Source: Pseudomonas triclosanedens (GTDB lineage Bacteria; Pseudomonadota; Gammaproteobacteria; Pseudomonadales; Pseudomonadaceae). Taken from it: a DNA stretch of 64,000 bases. The notes below the pieces were generated by a model. The model was not told the DNA's origin, did no database searches, and worked only from the letters and a program-made list of their open reading frames with translations. The DNA lies in contig NZ_CP113432.1 of the NCBI RefSeq assembly GCF_026686735.1, positions 5,321,001 through 5,385,000 of the forward strand. Direction: 5' to 3'. Position numbers and translations under genes: made by a program. Shown here in pieces: positions 1 to 8,209 of the stretch (its first letter is position 1; the number at the start of each line of letters is the position of its first letter).

Positions 1-761
1 ACATAGGCATAGCTGGTAGCCGCCGCCGGGCGCACATTGGCCAGCAGGTACATGTAGGCACTGAAGGCGATGATCGAGCCGAATACGACCAGGTACGCCA
101 GCGCCCCCCAGCCAGCGGCAGTCGGCATCTGGGTCATGCGCTCGCCGCTGAGCAGGCTGCCCAGCAGCAGCGCGGCACCGCCCACCAGCATCTCCACCGC
201 ACTGGCCATCGGGCCGGCCGGCAGCGAGAGACGGCGACTCCATACCGAACCGAAGGCCCAGGAGGCAGCCGCAAAGATGATCAGCGCAGCGCCAGCCGGG
301 CTGCCCTGCAGGTTGGAGCCGAGGTTGAGCAGCACGATGCCGGCCAGCCCGAGTGCGATTCCCGCCCACTCCAGCGCCGTGGTGGTATTGCCGAACAGGC
401 GTCCGAACACCAGGGTGAACAGCGGCACCGTGGCGACAGCCAGCGCCGCCACACCGGAGGCCACGCCCCAGTGTTCGGCGACCGTCACCCCGCCATTGCC
501 GAAACTGAGCAGCAGAATGCCGATCACACCCGCCGACAGCCATTGCCTGAAGCTGGGCAATGGTGCTCCGCGCCACAGCATCCAGCCGAACAGCAGAGCG
601 CCGGCGATGACGAAGCGGCAGCCGGCCATCAGCATCGGCGGCCAGGATGCAACACCGATGCTGATGGCAAGGTAAGTCGACCCCCAGATGAAATAGAGGG
701 CGAAGAACGCGGCTATCAGCGTCAGGGATACGCGGGCTCTGGGCATGGGCATAGTGGTCAT
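1..761 (-). CDS. yedA: YedA-type EamA/DMT exporter, C-terminus cut by window edge
   Basis: Inner-membrane drug/metabolite transporter of the EamA family. Read from the ATG at 761 the protein starts MTTMPMPRARVSLTLIAAFF and stays open for 253 codons to the window edge without a stop, so the C-terminus is missing. It contains FIWGSTYLAISIGVASWPP, GNGGVTVAEHWGVASG and SWAFGSVW, which match what I remember of E. coli YedA along most of the length. Hydrophobic segments recur about every 30 residues, as expected for a ten-helix EamA protein. The substrate is unknown in this family. A second in-frame ATG lies at 752. It is divergent from an Lrp/AsnC regulator gene, which is its probable regulator. 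Confidence 0.85.
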   Translation of the reverse strand, partial: MTTMPMPRARVSLTLIAAFFALYFIWGSTYLAISIGVASWPPMLMAGCRFVIAGALLFGWMLWRGAPLPSFRQWLSAGVIGILLLSFGNGGVTVAEHWGVASGVAALAVATVPLFTLVFGRLFGNTTTALEWAGIALGLAGIVLLNLGSNLQGSPAGAALIIFAAASWAFGSVWSRRLSLPAGPMASAVEMLVGGAALLLGSLLSGERMTQMPTAAGWGALAYLVVFGSIIAFSAYMYLLANVRPAAATSYAY

Positions 762-860
762 GAGTGGGGCTCGACAAGACAGGCAGAGCGCTTCATTTTA
801 TGAGGGCCTTCATCGCCATATAAGGCACAGACAACGCTAAAGCAGGCATAACACTTTTTA

Positions 861-892
861 TTCGACGGATTTTCGAATACATATCCGTTGAA
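861..892. promoter_or_regulatory. Inverted repeat, candidate AsnC-type operator
   Basis: TTCGACGGAT at 861-870 and ATCCGTTGAA at 883-892 form a 10-base inverted repeat with one mismatch and a 12-base spacer, with TTCGAA near the centre. It lies 22 bases before the regulator start and about 100 bases before the exporter start. This is a natural place for autoregulation and divergent control by the adjacent Lrp/AsnC protein. The sequence symmetry is seen; the function is inferred. Confidence 0.5.
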
Positions 893-913
893 TCGACAAA
901 CGAGGCTCAAGCA

Positions 914-1360
914 ATGGACAAATACGACCGCGCCCTGCTCGCCGCACTGCTGGAAAACGGCCGCCTGTCCTTCGCCGAACTGGCCCGCCGGATCAACCTT
1001 TCGCCCCCGGCCGTCGCCGACCGCGTGGCGCGGCTGGAAGCCGACGGGGTGATCACCGGTTACCACGCGAGCGTAGACCTGACGAAGATGGGGCGCTCGA
1101 TCCAGTGCCTGATCGAGATGCGGCTGAACGACCATCGCAGCAGCAGCATGCTCGACCCGTTGCTGGAAATCCCGCAGATCATCGACTGTTACCGCATCAC
1201 CGGCGAATCCTGCGTGATGCTCAAGGTCGCGGTGAGCTGCACCCGCGAGCTGGAAGAACTGATCGACCGCCTGGCGCAATTCGGCACCAGCCGGACCTCG
1301 CTGATACTTTCCACGCCATTCGCCCAGCGCATCCATCCCGGAATGCTGCAGGGCGGCTGA
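914..1360 (+). CDS. Lrp/AsnC family transcriptional regulator
   Basis: A 148-residue DNA-binding regulator of the feast/famine family. Residues 1-60 form the N-terminal helix-turn-helix (MDKYDRALLAALLENGR, then LAELARRINLSPPAVADRVARL-like spacing), and residues 65-140 the RAM/Lrp effector domain with a GESCVMLKV segment. The length is typical. The ATG at 914 follows a purine-rich stretch (GAGGCTCAAGCA). Divergent pairing with the YedA-like exporter suggests it senses an amino acid or related small molecule and controls export. The effector cannot be read from sequence. Confidence 0.88.
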   Translation: MDKYDRALLAALLENGRLSFAELARRINLSPPAVADRVARLEADGVITGYHASVDLTKMGRSIQCLIEMRLNDHRSSSMLDPLLEIPQIIDCYRITGESCVMLKVAVSCTRELEELIDRLAQFGTSRTSLILSTPFAQRIHPGMLQGG

Positions 1361-1408
1361 TGCGCTTTCTAGAACGCAAGTGCAGCGCCAGGGGCTACAC
1401 CGCACGGT

Positions 1409-1443
1409 AAAAAAAAGGCGGCACCGCTTGCGCGGCACCGCCT
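1409..1443 (-). terminator. Rho-independent terminator of the thiolase gene
   Basis: On the minus strand AGGCGG at 1443-1438 pairs with CCGCCT at 1421-1416 around a further partly paired GC-rich interior, and a run of eight T follows. It lies about 60 bases beyond the thiolase stop, and between convergent genes. Confidence 0.8.
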
Positions 1444-1500
1444 GAAGTCACGGAGTTGCTGTTACATCGCGGAACGGAACGACCGTCCCGACATATTGGA

Positions 1501-2778
1501 TTACCTTTCCAGGATCGCGGTCACACCCTGGCCGCCTGCAGCACAGATAGAGATCAGCCCGCGCCCCTTTTCGGCGGCCTCCAGCAGCTTGGCCAGGTTG
1601 GCGACAATGCGTCCGCCGGTAGCGGCGAACGGGTGGCCGGCGGCCAGCGAGCTGCCCTTGACGTTGAGCTTGCTGCGATCGATGGAACCCAGCGGCGCAT
1701 CGAGCCCCAGACGCTCCTTGCAGTACTCCGCGTCCTCCCAGGCCTTGAGCGTGCACAGAACCTGGGCGGCGAAGGCTTCGTGGATTTCGTAGAAATCGAA
1801 GTCCTGCAGGGTCAGGCCGTTGCGCGCCAGCAGGCGCGGCACCGCATAGACCGGCGCCATCAGCAGGCCCTCATGGCCACCGACGAAGTCCACCGCCGCC
1901 GCTTCGCCATCCTTGAAGTACGCGAGGATCGGCAAGCCGCGGGCTTTGGCCCACTCCTCGCTGGCCAGCAGCACCACGGAGGCGCCATCGGTCAGCGGCG
2001 TGGAGTTGGCCGCAGTCAGCGTGCCGCGCGGGCCGCGCTCGAATACCGGCTTCAGGGTGCCGATCTTTTCCAGGTTGATGTCCGGGCGCAGGTTCTGGTC
2101 GCGCACCAGGCCGCGGAACGGCGTCATCAGGTCGTTCTGCCAACCTTCTTCGTAAGCGGCGGCCAGCTTGTGGTGACTCTCGAACGCCAGCTTGTCCTGC
2201 TCATCGCGCGGAATGGCCCAGGTCTGCGCCATCAATTCGCAATGCTCGCCCATCGACAACCCGGTGCGCGGTTCGCCGTTCTTCGGAATATGCGGCATCA
2301 GGTGACGCGGGCGGATCTTCAGCAGGCTCCTGATCTTCTCGCCGTTGGACTTGCCGCGATTGGCTTCCAGCAGAATCTTGCGCAACCCCTCGTTGACCCC
2401 GATGGGCGCGTCGGACGTGGTGTCCACTCCGCCGGCGATACCGCTGTCGATCTGCCCCAGGGCGATCTTGTTGGCCACCAGGATGGCGGCCTCGAGCCCC
2501 GTTCCACAGGCCTGCTGGATATCGTAGGCCGGGGTTTCCGGCGCCAGCCGCGTGCCGAGCACACACTCGCGGGTCAGGTTGAAGTCACGCGAGTGCTTGA
2601 GCACGGCGCCGGCGACCACCTCGCCCAGGCGCTCGCCGTGCAGCTTGTAGCGCTCGATCAGGCCGTCCAGCGCGGAGGTCAGCATCTCCTGGTTGCTCGC
2701 CGTGGAGTACACGGTGTTGGAGCGGGCGAAGGGAATTCGGTTGCCGCCGACGATGGCGACCCGGCGCAGTTGGGTCAT
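1501..2778 (-). CDS. Acetyl-CoA C-acyltransferase (FadI-like thiolase)
   Basis: A 425-residue thiolase that would cleave 3-ketoacyl-CoA, or run in the condensing direction. The nucleophile Cys91 sits in QQACGTGLEAA. His333 (EIHEAFAAQ), His382 (AAGHPFAATGG) and Cys412 (CAAGGQG) complete the thiolase site. The length and the inserted central loop fit the FadI branch rather than the shorter FadA/PhaA branch. The ATG at 2778 is preceded by AGGAGCCTTGC. It is divergent from fabG4 and close to a MaoC hydratase and an AraC regulator, so the four look like one acyl-CoA module. The chain-length preference is not visible. Confidence 0.9.
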   Translation of the reverse strand: MTQLRRVAIVGGNRIPFARSNTVYSTASNQEMLTSALDGLIERYKLHGERLGEVVAGAVLKHSRDFNLTRECVLGTRLAPETPAYDIQQACGTGLEAAILVANKIALGQIDSGIAGGVDTTSDAPIGVNEGLRKILLEANRGKSNGEKIRSLLKIRPRHLMPHIPKNGEPRTGLSMGEHCELMAQTWAIPRDEQDKLAFESHHKLAAAYEEGWQNDLMTPFRGLVRDQNLRPDINLEKIGTLKPVFERGPRGTLTAANSTPLTDGASVVLLASEEWAKARGLPILAYFKDGEAAAVDFVGGHEGLLMAPVYAVPRLLARNGLTLQDFDFYEIHEAFAAQVLCTLKAWEDAEYCKERLGLDAPLGSIDRSKLNVKGSSLAAGHPFAATGGRIVANLAKLLEAAEKGRGLISICAAGGQGVTAILER

Positions 2779-3021
2779 GCAAGGCTCCTGACTGGGTGAG
2801 CGACGTTGTACGCTCGGACTAGGCTCTTGAGGCGAAGCGCCGTGGCAGAGCCGGGCGCAGGCCCGGCCGCCGCTCGGCGACGTTGCGTACAGAGCCTAAC
2901 CTTAGCCGGTCGCGTCGCATTGGCCGCCCCGCCGTCGCGCAGGTCAGCACGGTCAATTGCGGCGAACCACCGGCTGCGTAGAGTGGTCCCCACTTCGAGA
3001 ATCCGTGCAGGAGCCCGTTCC

Positions 3022-4377
3022 ATGACCGATCGCTACATCGCCTTCGCCAACTCCAACGTCGGCCGCCGCCTGGTCGGCGCCCTTGGCCTGCCTGCGCCGG
3101 CGCGCCTGGAGCGCTGGAGCGCCGGGCGCACCCGGCCGGTTGACGGAGCCCTGCTGCTCGGCGGCGAAGGCAGCCTGAACGAAGCGGTGCTGCCCTTCAG
3201 CGAACGCCTGACCGACGCGGTGTTCTCCTTCGCCGACGGCCAGTACGGCCTGCCGCGCTGGACCGCCGAGCACGGCCCCCGGCTCAAGGCTGTCGTCTTC
3301 GACGCCAGCGGCCTGACCCGTTTCGAGCAGACCCTTTCGCTGCGCACGTTCTTCCAGGGCGCGCTCAAGGGCCTGGACAAGTGCCCCCATGTGGTGATCC
3401 TGGGCCGCGCGCCGGAATCCCTCAAGGACCCCATCGCCGCCAGCGTGCAACGCAGCCTGGAAGGCTTCAGCCGCTCCCTGGGCAAGGAAATCCGCCGTGG
3501 CGGAAACGTGCAGTTGGTATACGTCGGCAAGGGTGCGGAAGACCAGCTAGAAGGCGCGCTGCGCTTCTTCCTCTCCCCCAAGAGCGCCTATGTTTCCGGC
3601 CAGGTGATCCGTATTTCGGCCTACGGGAAGCAGGTACAGGACTGGAGCCGCCCGCTGGTGGGCAAGCGCGCCCTGGTGACCGGCGCCGCCCGCGGCATCG
3701 GCGCGGCCATCGCGGAGACCCTGGCCCGCGACGGCGCCGACGTAGTGCTGCTGGACGTGCCTCCAGCCAAGGACGCACTCGACGCACTCGCCGCACGCCT
3801 GGGCGGGCGTGGCGTGGCGCTGGACATCTGCGCAACGGACGCCGGCGCGCAACTGATCGAAGCGCTGCCCGATGGCGTGGACATCGTCGTGCACAACGCA
3901 GGTATCACCCGCGACAAAACCGTCGCCAAAATGAGCGAGGCATTCTGGAACTCGGTGATCGACGTGAACCTCAAGGCCCCGCAAGTGCTGACCCAGGCAC
4001 TGCTGGACGCCGGCAAGCTGCACGATGACGGCCGCGTAGTGCTGCTGGCCTCCATCAGCGGGATCGCCGGCAATCTCGGGCAGACCAACTACGCGGTGAG
4101 CAAGGCCGGTCTGATCGGCCTGGCGCAAGCCTGGGCGCCTGCGCTGGGCAAGAAGGGCATCAGCATCAACGCGGTGGCGCCGGGTTTCATCGAAACCCAG
4201 ATGACCGCCGCCATACCGCTGACCATCCGCGAAGCGGGCCGGCGCATGAACTCGATGGGCCAGGGCGGTCTGCCGCAGGATGTCGCCGAAGCGGTGGCAT
4301 GGTTCGCCCAGCCGGGCTCCGGCGCGGTGAGCGGACAAGTGCTGCGAGTGTGCGGGCAGAGCCTGCTGGGCGCCTGA
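3022..4377 (+). CDS. fabG4: 3-oxoacyl-ACP/CoA reductase, high-molecular-weight FabG type
   Basis: A 451-residue short-chain dehydrogenase with an extra N-terminal flavodoxin-like domain (about 1-205) before the catalytic Rossmann domain, the architecture of mycobacterial FabG4. The nucleotide-binding motif TGAARGIG is at 220-227, catalytic Ser344 is in LLASISG, and Tyr357 and Lys361 are in YAVSK. It probably reduces 3-ketoacyl-CoA with NADH. The frame stays open upstream to 2806, but ATG 3022, preceded by GCAGGAG, gives the family start. The MaoC and FadI-like genes nearby supply the flanking steps. The symbol is by architecture, not proven orthology. Confidence 0.85.
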   Translation: MTDRYIAFANSNVGRRLVGALGLPAPARLERWSAGRTRPVDGALLLGGEGSLNEAVLPFSERLTDAVFSFADGQYGLPRWTAEHGPRLKAVVFDASGLTRFEQTLSLRTFFQGALKGLDKCPHVVILGRAPESLKDPIAASVQRSLEGFSRSLGKEIRRGGNVQLVYVGKGAEDQLEGALRFFLSPKSAYVSGQVIRISAYGKQVQDWSRPLVGKRALVTGAARGIGAAIAETLARDGADVVLLDVPPAKDALDALAARLGGRGVALDICATDAGAQLIEALPDGVDIVVHNAGITRDKTVAKMSEAFWNSVIDVNLKAPQVLTQALLDAGKLHDDGRVVLLASISGIAGNLGQTNYAVSKAGLIGLAQAWAPALGKKGISINAVAPGFIETQMTAAIPLTIREAGRRMNSMGQGGLPQDVAEAVAWFAQPGSGAVSGQVLRVCGQSLLGA

Positions 4378-4425
4378 TCCCCCACCGCATCGAAACCTGC
4401 ACGGGGCGGAGTCGTCCGCTCCCGC

Positions 4426-4461
4426 GCGAGGGGGCGTCTCAGCGGCGCTCGCGCCCCTCGC
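4426..4461. terminator. GC-rich hairpin between convergent genes
   Basis: GCGAGGGGGCG at 4426-4436 pairs with CGCCCCTCGC at 4452-4461 with one bulged G. It sits between the convergent fabG4 and EF-hand genes and ends 10 bases before the EF-hand stop. There is no T tract on either side, so termination is only suggested by position. Confidence 0.35.
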
Positions 4462-4470
4462 CCCGGCCGC

Positions 4471-4878
4471 TCAGTTGCCGCGCGAGGCGATCAACTGGCG
4501 GAACTCATCGGCATTCAGCCGATGGTCGCCGTCCCGGTCGCCGCGCAGAATCAACGCCGGCTCCTGGGCCAGGAATTCGCTCATGCTGACCTTGTCGTCA
4601 CCGTTCGCATCGGGCCAGACCACCGCACTCGGCGCGGGATGGCTGCTCTGCGCCGGCGGCGTCAGTTCCTGGCGGCTGAGGAAGCCGTCACTGTCGCGGT
4701 CCAGGCGGCGGAACATCCGCTCGCGCATCGCCGACATGTCGCTCGCTTCGATATAGCCATTGCCGTCGCGATCCAGGCGGGAGAACGCCGTCTCGCCCGT
4801 TTCATCGGCCAGTGAGAGCTGGCTCAAGCCCAACAGAACGGTGCTGAACAACAGGGTATTGCGGGTTGGGCTTTGCAT
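4471..4878 (-). CDS. Secreted EF-hand calcium-binding protein
   Basis: A 135-residue exported protein. The start at 4878 (MQSPTRNTLLF) has AGGAGT a few bases upstream and opens a signal peptide ending near LSLADE. An upstream in-frame extension to 4971 lacks this logic and is Arg-rich, so it was rejected. Four EF-hand loops are visible: DRDGNGYIEASD, DRDSDGFLSRQE, DANGDDKVSMSE and DRDGDHRLNADE. All have Asp at position 1 and acidic residues at position 12, though some loops are irregular. The likely role is periplasmic calcium binding or sensing. It is sandwiched between lipid-metabolism genes with no obvious link. Confidence 0.85.
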   Translation of the reverse strand: MQSPTRNTLLFSTVLLGLSQLSLADETGETAFSRLDRDGNGYIEASDMSAMRERMFRRLDRDSDGFLSRQELTPPAQSSHPAPSAVVWPDANGDDKVSMSEFLAQEPALILRGDRDGDHRLNADEFRQLIASRGN

Positions 4879-4942
4879 CGGGAGACTCCTGGGCTGGAAA
4901 TGCGCGCAAAGCCTACTCACGCGGCTGCTCGAAGGTGTTCGA

Positions 4943-5950
4943 TCACTCCGCCGGCGTCTGCGGACGGCCACGGCGGCGGAATTCCACCGGTGTCTCGCCG
5001 ACCCAGCGCTTGAAGGCGCGGTAGAAAGTACTCGGCTCGGAAAAGCCGGTGCGCTCGACGATCACCTCGATGCGCTCGTCGGTCTTGAGCAGCAGTTCCT
5101 TGGCGAGGCGGCAGCGGTAGTCCGTGACCAGATCGTTGAAGCGCACCCCCGCCATCGCCAGGCGCTCGCGCAGCCGGCGGGCGGGCATGTCCAGGCGCGC
5201 GGCGACCTGTTCGAGCGTCGCGCCGCCATCCACCAGCAGCACACCGATCAGCTCGCGCACCTTGCGCACCAGATCCAGGCGTTCGACTTCCGCCAGTTGC
5301 CGGCGCGCCAGCGACTCGTGCATGCGCAGCAACTCCGGCGCAGCATGACGCGAAGGTTTGTCCAGCACGCAGGCATCGAACACCAGGGCGTAACGGTCCG
5401 CCGACAGCGTCGCCGGGCAACCGTAGACCTCGCGGTAACGCTCGGCGGGCGCGCCCTCGCTGTGCATCAGTTGCACCTCGCGGGGCTTGAACTCACCCTC
5501 GGTCAGGGCATGGAACAGGCGGATCACCGCGCCGGCGAGCATTTCCGGGAAATGCCGGTTGGTCCCAGCGGTCTGGCCGAGCAGCAGCACGGCGCGCTCG
5601 CCTTCGATTTCCAGGCGCGCGTTCAGGGTATCGGAGAGCAGGCGCACATAGCGCAGCGCATGGCGCAGACCCTCGCCGAACGTCGCACTGGAAAGGAACA
5701 GGTATTCCAGCAGCAGACCGTGGAAAGCAGGCAGGTGTCCGGCCAGGTAGAGGCCCACGTGCTCCTCTCCGCACTCGTCGGCGGCAGCCTTCCAGAACAG
5801 ATTCTGTGCGCTGTGCGGAAAGCGTCCGGCGGGCAGGGTGCCGGCAGGCAAGCCGACGCGCGCCAGCACTCGGTCGGGATCGGTGCCGCTGGCCCGCAGG
5901 GCGTCGATCACCGGGCGCATCAGCGCCACATCGTCGGTCAGATCACGCAT
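4943..5950 (-). CDS. AraC family transcriptional regulator
   Basis: A 335-residue regulator with the N-terminal arabinose-binding-like domain seen in OruR/ArgR-type AraC proteins (about 20-205, with LPAFHGLLLEYLFLSSAT) and a C-terminal AraC helix-turn-helix pair (about 235-330, ending ERTGFSEPSTFYRAFKRW). The second recognition helix is well conserved. It lies divergent from the MaoC gene, about 200 bases away, and is the obvious candidate to control the MaoC/FabG4/FadI set in response to a fatty-acid-like ligand. The ligand is inferred from context only. Confidence 0.9.
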   Translation of the reverse strand: MRDLTDDVALMRPVIDALRASGTDPDRVLARVGLPAGTLPAGRFPHSAQNLFWKAAADECGEEHVGLYLAGHLPAFHGLLLEYLFLSSATFGEGLRHALRYVRLLSDTLNARLEIEGERAVLLLGQTAGTNRHFPEMLAGAVIRLFHALTEGEFKPREVQLMHSEGAPAERYREVYGCPATLSADRYALVFDACVLDKPSRHAAPELLRMHESLARRQLAEVERLDLVRKVRELIGVLLVDGGATLEQVAARLDMPARRLRERLAMAGVRFNDLVTDYRCRLAKELLLKTDERIEVIVERTGFSEPSTFYRAFKRWVGETPVEFRRRGRPQTPAE

Positions 5951-6156
5951 GGTGTTTTTTCTAGTTATCCATGAGGCGGGCCCATCTTAGGCAGCTTTCC
6001 CATCGCCTCTCAAGAGAATCGCGAAACGGCTTGCGGGAAATATCCGGGCAATCCGTGGGTCACATTGACCTGCCTGCCGTGCACCGCGTAGCCACGGCCA
6101 ATGTCCGCCAACGGACGGCGGCTAATCTGAGGTCACTACTTGCCAGGAGATACCCG

Positions 6157-7014
6157 ATGTCCCGCGATTGGCTCGACCTGTCCGCTCCACCCGCCCTGCC
6201 CGGCCTGTTCATCCGCGCCGCCCTGCGTCGCGGCGTGCGTGGCCGCAGCCTGCCGACCCGCGGCCTGCGTTGCCCGGTGACGGTCGATCCGAAGCACCTG
6301 GAGCGCTACCGCAAGGTCTGCGGCTTCAGCGACAACCATCTGCTGCCGCCGACCTACCCGCATATCCTCGCCTTCGGCCTGCAGATGGGGCTGCTCACCG
6401 CGCCCAACTTCCCCTTCCCGCTGCTGGGTCTGGTGCACCTGGAAAACCGTATCAGCGTGTTACGACCGCTGGGCGGGCTGGGCCCGTTCAACGTCAGCGT
6501 GCGCGTGGCGGACCTGCAACCCCATGAGAAAGGCGTGACCTTCAGCATCATCACCCAGTTGCACGACCAGTTGGGGCTGCTCTGGGAAGGCGACAGCCGC
6601 GTCCTGTTCCGCGGCATGCGGATGGACGGCGCGCCGCCGGCGCGCGAGGAATTCGCCGAACTGCCGCTCGAACCGCTCGACCAGTGGAACTGCCCGGCGG
6701 ACATCGGCCGGCGCTATGCAAGAGTGGCCGGTGACTACAATCCGATTCATCTCTCAGCTTTCAGCGCGAAGCTGTTCGGCTTCCCCCGTGCCATCGCCCA
6801 CGGCCTGTGGAACAAGGCACGCAGCCTCGCAGCGCTGGGCGATCGTCTGCCAATGGCCGGTTATCGGGTCGACGTGCGCTTCCAGAAGCCCGTGCTGCTG
6901 CCATCCTCCGTCTCCCTGCTGGCCAGCGAAGCGGCGCCATCCGGGCAGTTCAGCCTGCGCGGCAAGGACGACCTGCCGCACATGGCCGGAACCTGGCGGC
7001 CCCTCGAAGGCTGA
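6157..7014 (+). CDS. MaoC-like (R)-enoyl-CoA hydratase
   Basis: A 285-residue double-hotdog hydratase, resembling HtdX-type enzymes that often pair with high-molecular-weight FabG. The hydratase-2 motif is intact in the C-terminal half: Asp193 and His198 in AGDYNPIHLS, followed by KLFGFPRAIAHGLW. The N-terminal half is the degenerate lid hotdog. The ATG at 6157 has CAGGAGA six bases upstream; the frame is open earlier but without a ribosome site. The reaction would be hydration of trans-2-enoyl-CoA to (R)-3-hydroxyacyl-CoA, giving a substrate for FabG4. Confidence 0.87.
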   Translation: MSRDWLDLSAPPALPGLFIRAALRRGVRGRSLPTRGLRCPVTVDPKHLERYRKVCGFSDNHLLPPTYPHILAFGLQMGLLTAPNFPFPLLGLVHLENRISVLRPLGGLGPFNVSVRVADLQPHEKGVTFSIITQLHDQLGLLWEGDSRVLFRGMRMDGAPPAREEFAELPLEPLDQWNCPADIGRRYARVAGDYNPIHLSAFSAKLFGFPRAIAHGLWNKARSLAALGDRLPMAGYRVDVRFQKPVLLPSSVSLLASEAAPSGQFSLRGKDDLPHMAGTWRPLEG

Positions 7015-7028
7015 CGCAACGCCTTGAT

Positions 7029-7051
7029 GCTTCGGGCGCGAAGCCCGAAGC
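7029..7051. repeat. Perfect 9-bp stem hairpin
   Basis: GCTTCGGGC at 7029-7037 and GCCCGAAGC at 7043-7051 flank the loop GCGAA. It lies 14 bases beyond the MaoC stop and has no T tract. It may act as a terminator-like or mRNA-end structure, or be a small palindromic repeat. Confidence 0.5.
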
Positions 7052-7083
7052 TATGCGGTCCCGGCCTTTCCCGCGAGACCTGC

Positions 7084-7401
7084 ATGAACCTCGAAGAACT
7101 TACCGCGCGCCTGCACGCGATCCGCGACCACAACGACTGGCAGCGCTTCCACAGCCCGAAGAACCTGGCGATGGCCGCCAGCGTCGAGATGGCCGAGCTG
7201 GTGGAAATCTTCCAGTGGCTGCGCGAGGACGAATCGCGCCAGCTACCGCCGGAAAAGCTCGCCCACGCCGGCCAGGAAATTGGCGACATCGTGCTGTATC
7301 TCCTGCTGCTGTGCGCCGAGCTGGGCATCGACATGGAGCAGGCGGTACGCGCCAAGCTGGCCGACAGTGAGCGACGCTTCATCGAAGGGGGCGCCAAATG
7401 A
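7084..7401 (+). CDS. MazG-like nucleotide pyrophosphohydrolase
   Basis: A 105-residue single-domain all-alpha NTP pyrophosphatase of the MazG/RS21-C6 (dCTPase) type. The metal-binding pairs are Glu35/Glu38 in EMAELVEIFQW and Glu65/Asp68 in EIGDIVLYLL. The length fits the short MazG-like group rather than 260-residue MazG. The start is chosen at ATG 7084; an ATG at 7027 would place the 7029-7051 hairpin inside the coding region. The stop overlaps the start of cmoM in ATGA, so the two are translationally coupled. The likely role is clearing non-canonical nucleotides. Confidence 0.82.
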   Translation: MNLEELTARLHAIRDHNDWQRFHSPKNLAMAASVEMAELVEIFQWLREDESRQLPPEKLAHAGQEIGDIVLYLLLLCAELGIDMEQAVRAKLADSERRFIEGGAK

Positions 7402-8156
7402 GCCAGGGCGACCGCCACTTCGACGAACTGGCCACGCGCTTCGCCGAGAAGATCTATGGCGGCGCGAAGGGCGCGATCCGTCTCGCGGTGCTCCAGGCCG
7501 ACCTCGCCGAAGCGCTGCCGGAACGCCCGCTGCGCGTGCTGGATATCGGCGCGGGGCTCGGCCATATGTCGCTGTGGCTGGCCGGCCGGGGACATGACGT
7601 CACCCTCGCCGAGCCAGCCGCACCAATGCTCGAAGGCGCACGCCAGCGCTTCGGGGAAGCCGGCCTGGAGGCCACCTTCATCGAGGCGCCCTGGCAGGAC
7701 CTGCTCGGCCAGCTCAACCAACCCTACGACCTGGTGATCTGCCACGCCGTGCTCGAATGGCTCGCCGAGCCGCTGGCAATCCTGCCGGTGCTGCATCAGT
7801 TGACCCACACCGACGGCTGGCTGTCGCTGGCCTTCTATAACCGCGATGCGCTGATCTACCGCAACCTGCTCAAGGGCCATTTCCGTAAGCTGCGCAAGAA
7901 CCGCTTTGCCGGCGAAGGACAGAGCCTTACCCCACAGGAGCCGCTCGATCCCCGCGCATTGGAGGCGGCCATGAGCGGACACTGGAGCATCGAGGCGCGC
8001 AGCGGCGTGCGCGTGTTCCACGACTACATGCCGGTGGAGTTCCAGCACAAGGCCGAACCGCTGGACCTGGTGGAAATGGAACTGCAATACCGCCGGCATC
8101 CGGCGTTCGCGGGGCTGGGCCGCTACCTGCACTGGCTGTGCCGGCCACAGGAATAG
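7398..8156 (+). CDS. cmoM: tRNA 5-carboxymethoxyuridine methyltransferase CmoM
   Basis: A 252-residue SAM-dependent methyltransferase. The SAM loop VLDIGAGLGH is at 48-57. The stretches FAEKIYGGAKGAIRLAVLQ, CHAVLEWLAEP, LAFYNRDAL and GVRVFHDY match E. coli CmoM (formerly SmtA) as I recall it. It methylates cmo5U34 to mcmo5U in the anticodon of certain tRNAs. It overlaps the MazG-like gene by 4 bases. Confidence 0.88.
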   Translation: MSQGDRHFDELATRFAEKIYGGAKGAIRLAVLQADLAEALPERPLRVLDIGAGLGHMSLWLAGRGHDVTLAEPAAPMLEGARQRFGEAGLEATFIEAPWQDLLGQLNQPYDLVICHAVLEWLAEPLAILPVLHQLTHTDGWLSLAFYNRDALIYRNLLKGHFRKLRKNRFAGEGQSLTPQEPLDPRALEAAMSGHWSIEARSGVRVFHDYMPVEFQHKAEPLDLVEMELQYRRHPAFAGLGRYLHWLCRPQE

Positions 8157-8209
8157 GTGCATAGTTTCGCTAGCGCACGCCAATCGTCATCCGCGTGCGG
8201 GAGTCCGTC

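Noticed and set aside
2806..3021. N-terminal extension of fabG4 to 2806
   Set aside because: The added 72 residues are Arg/Ala-rich without family match, and a good ribosome site precedes ATG 3022.
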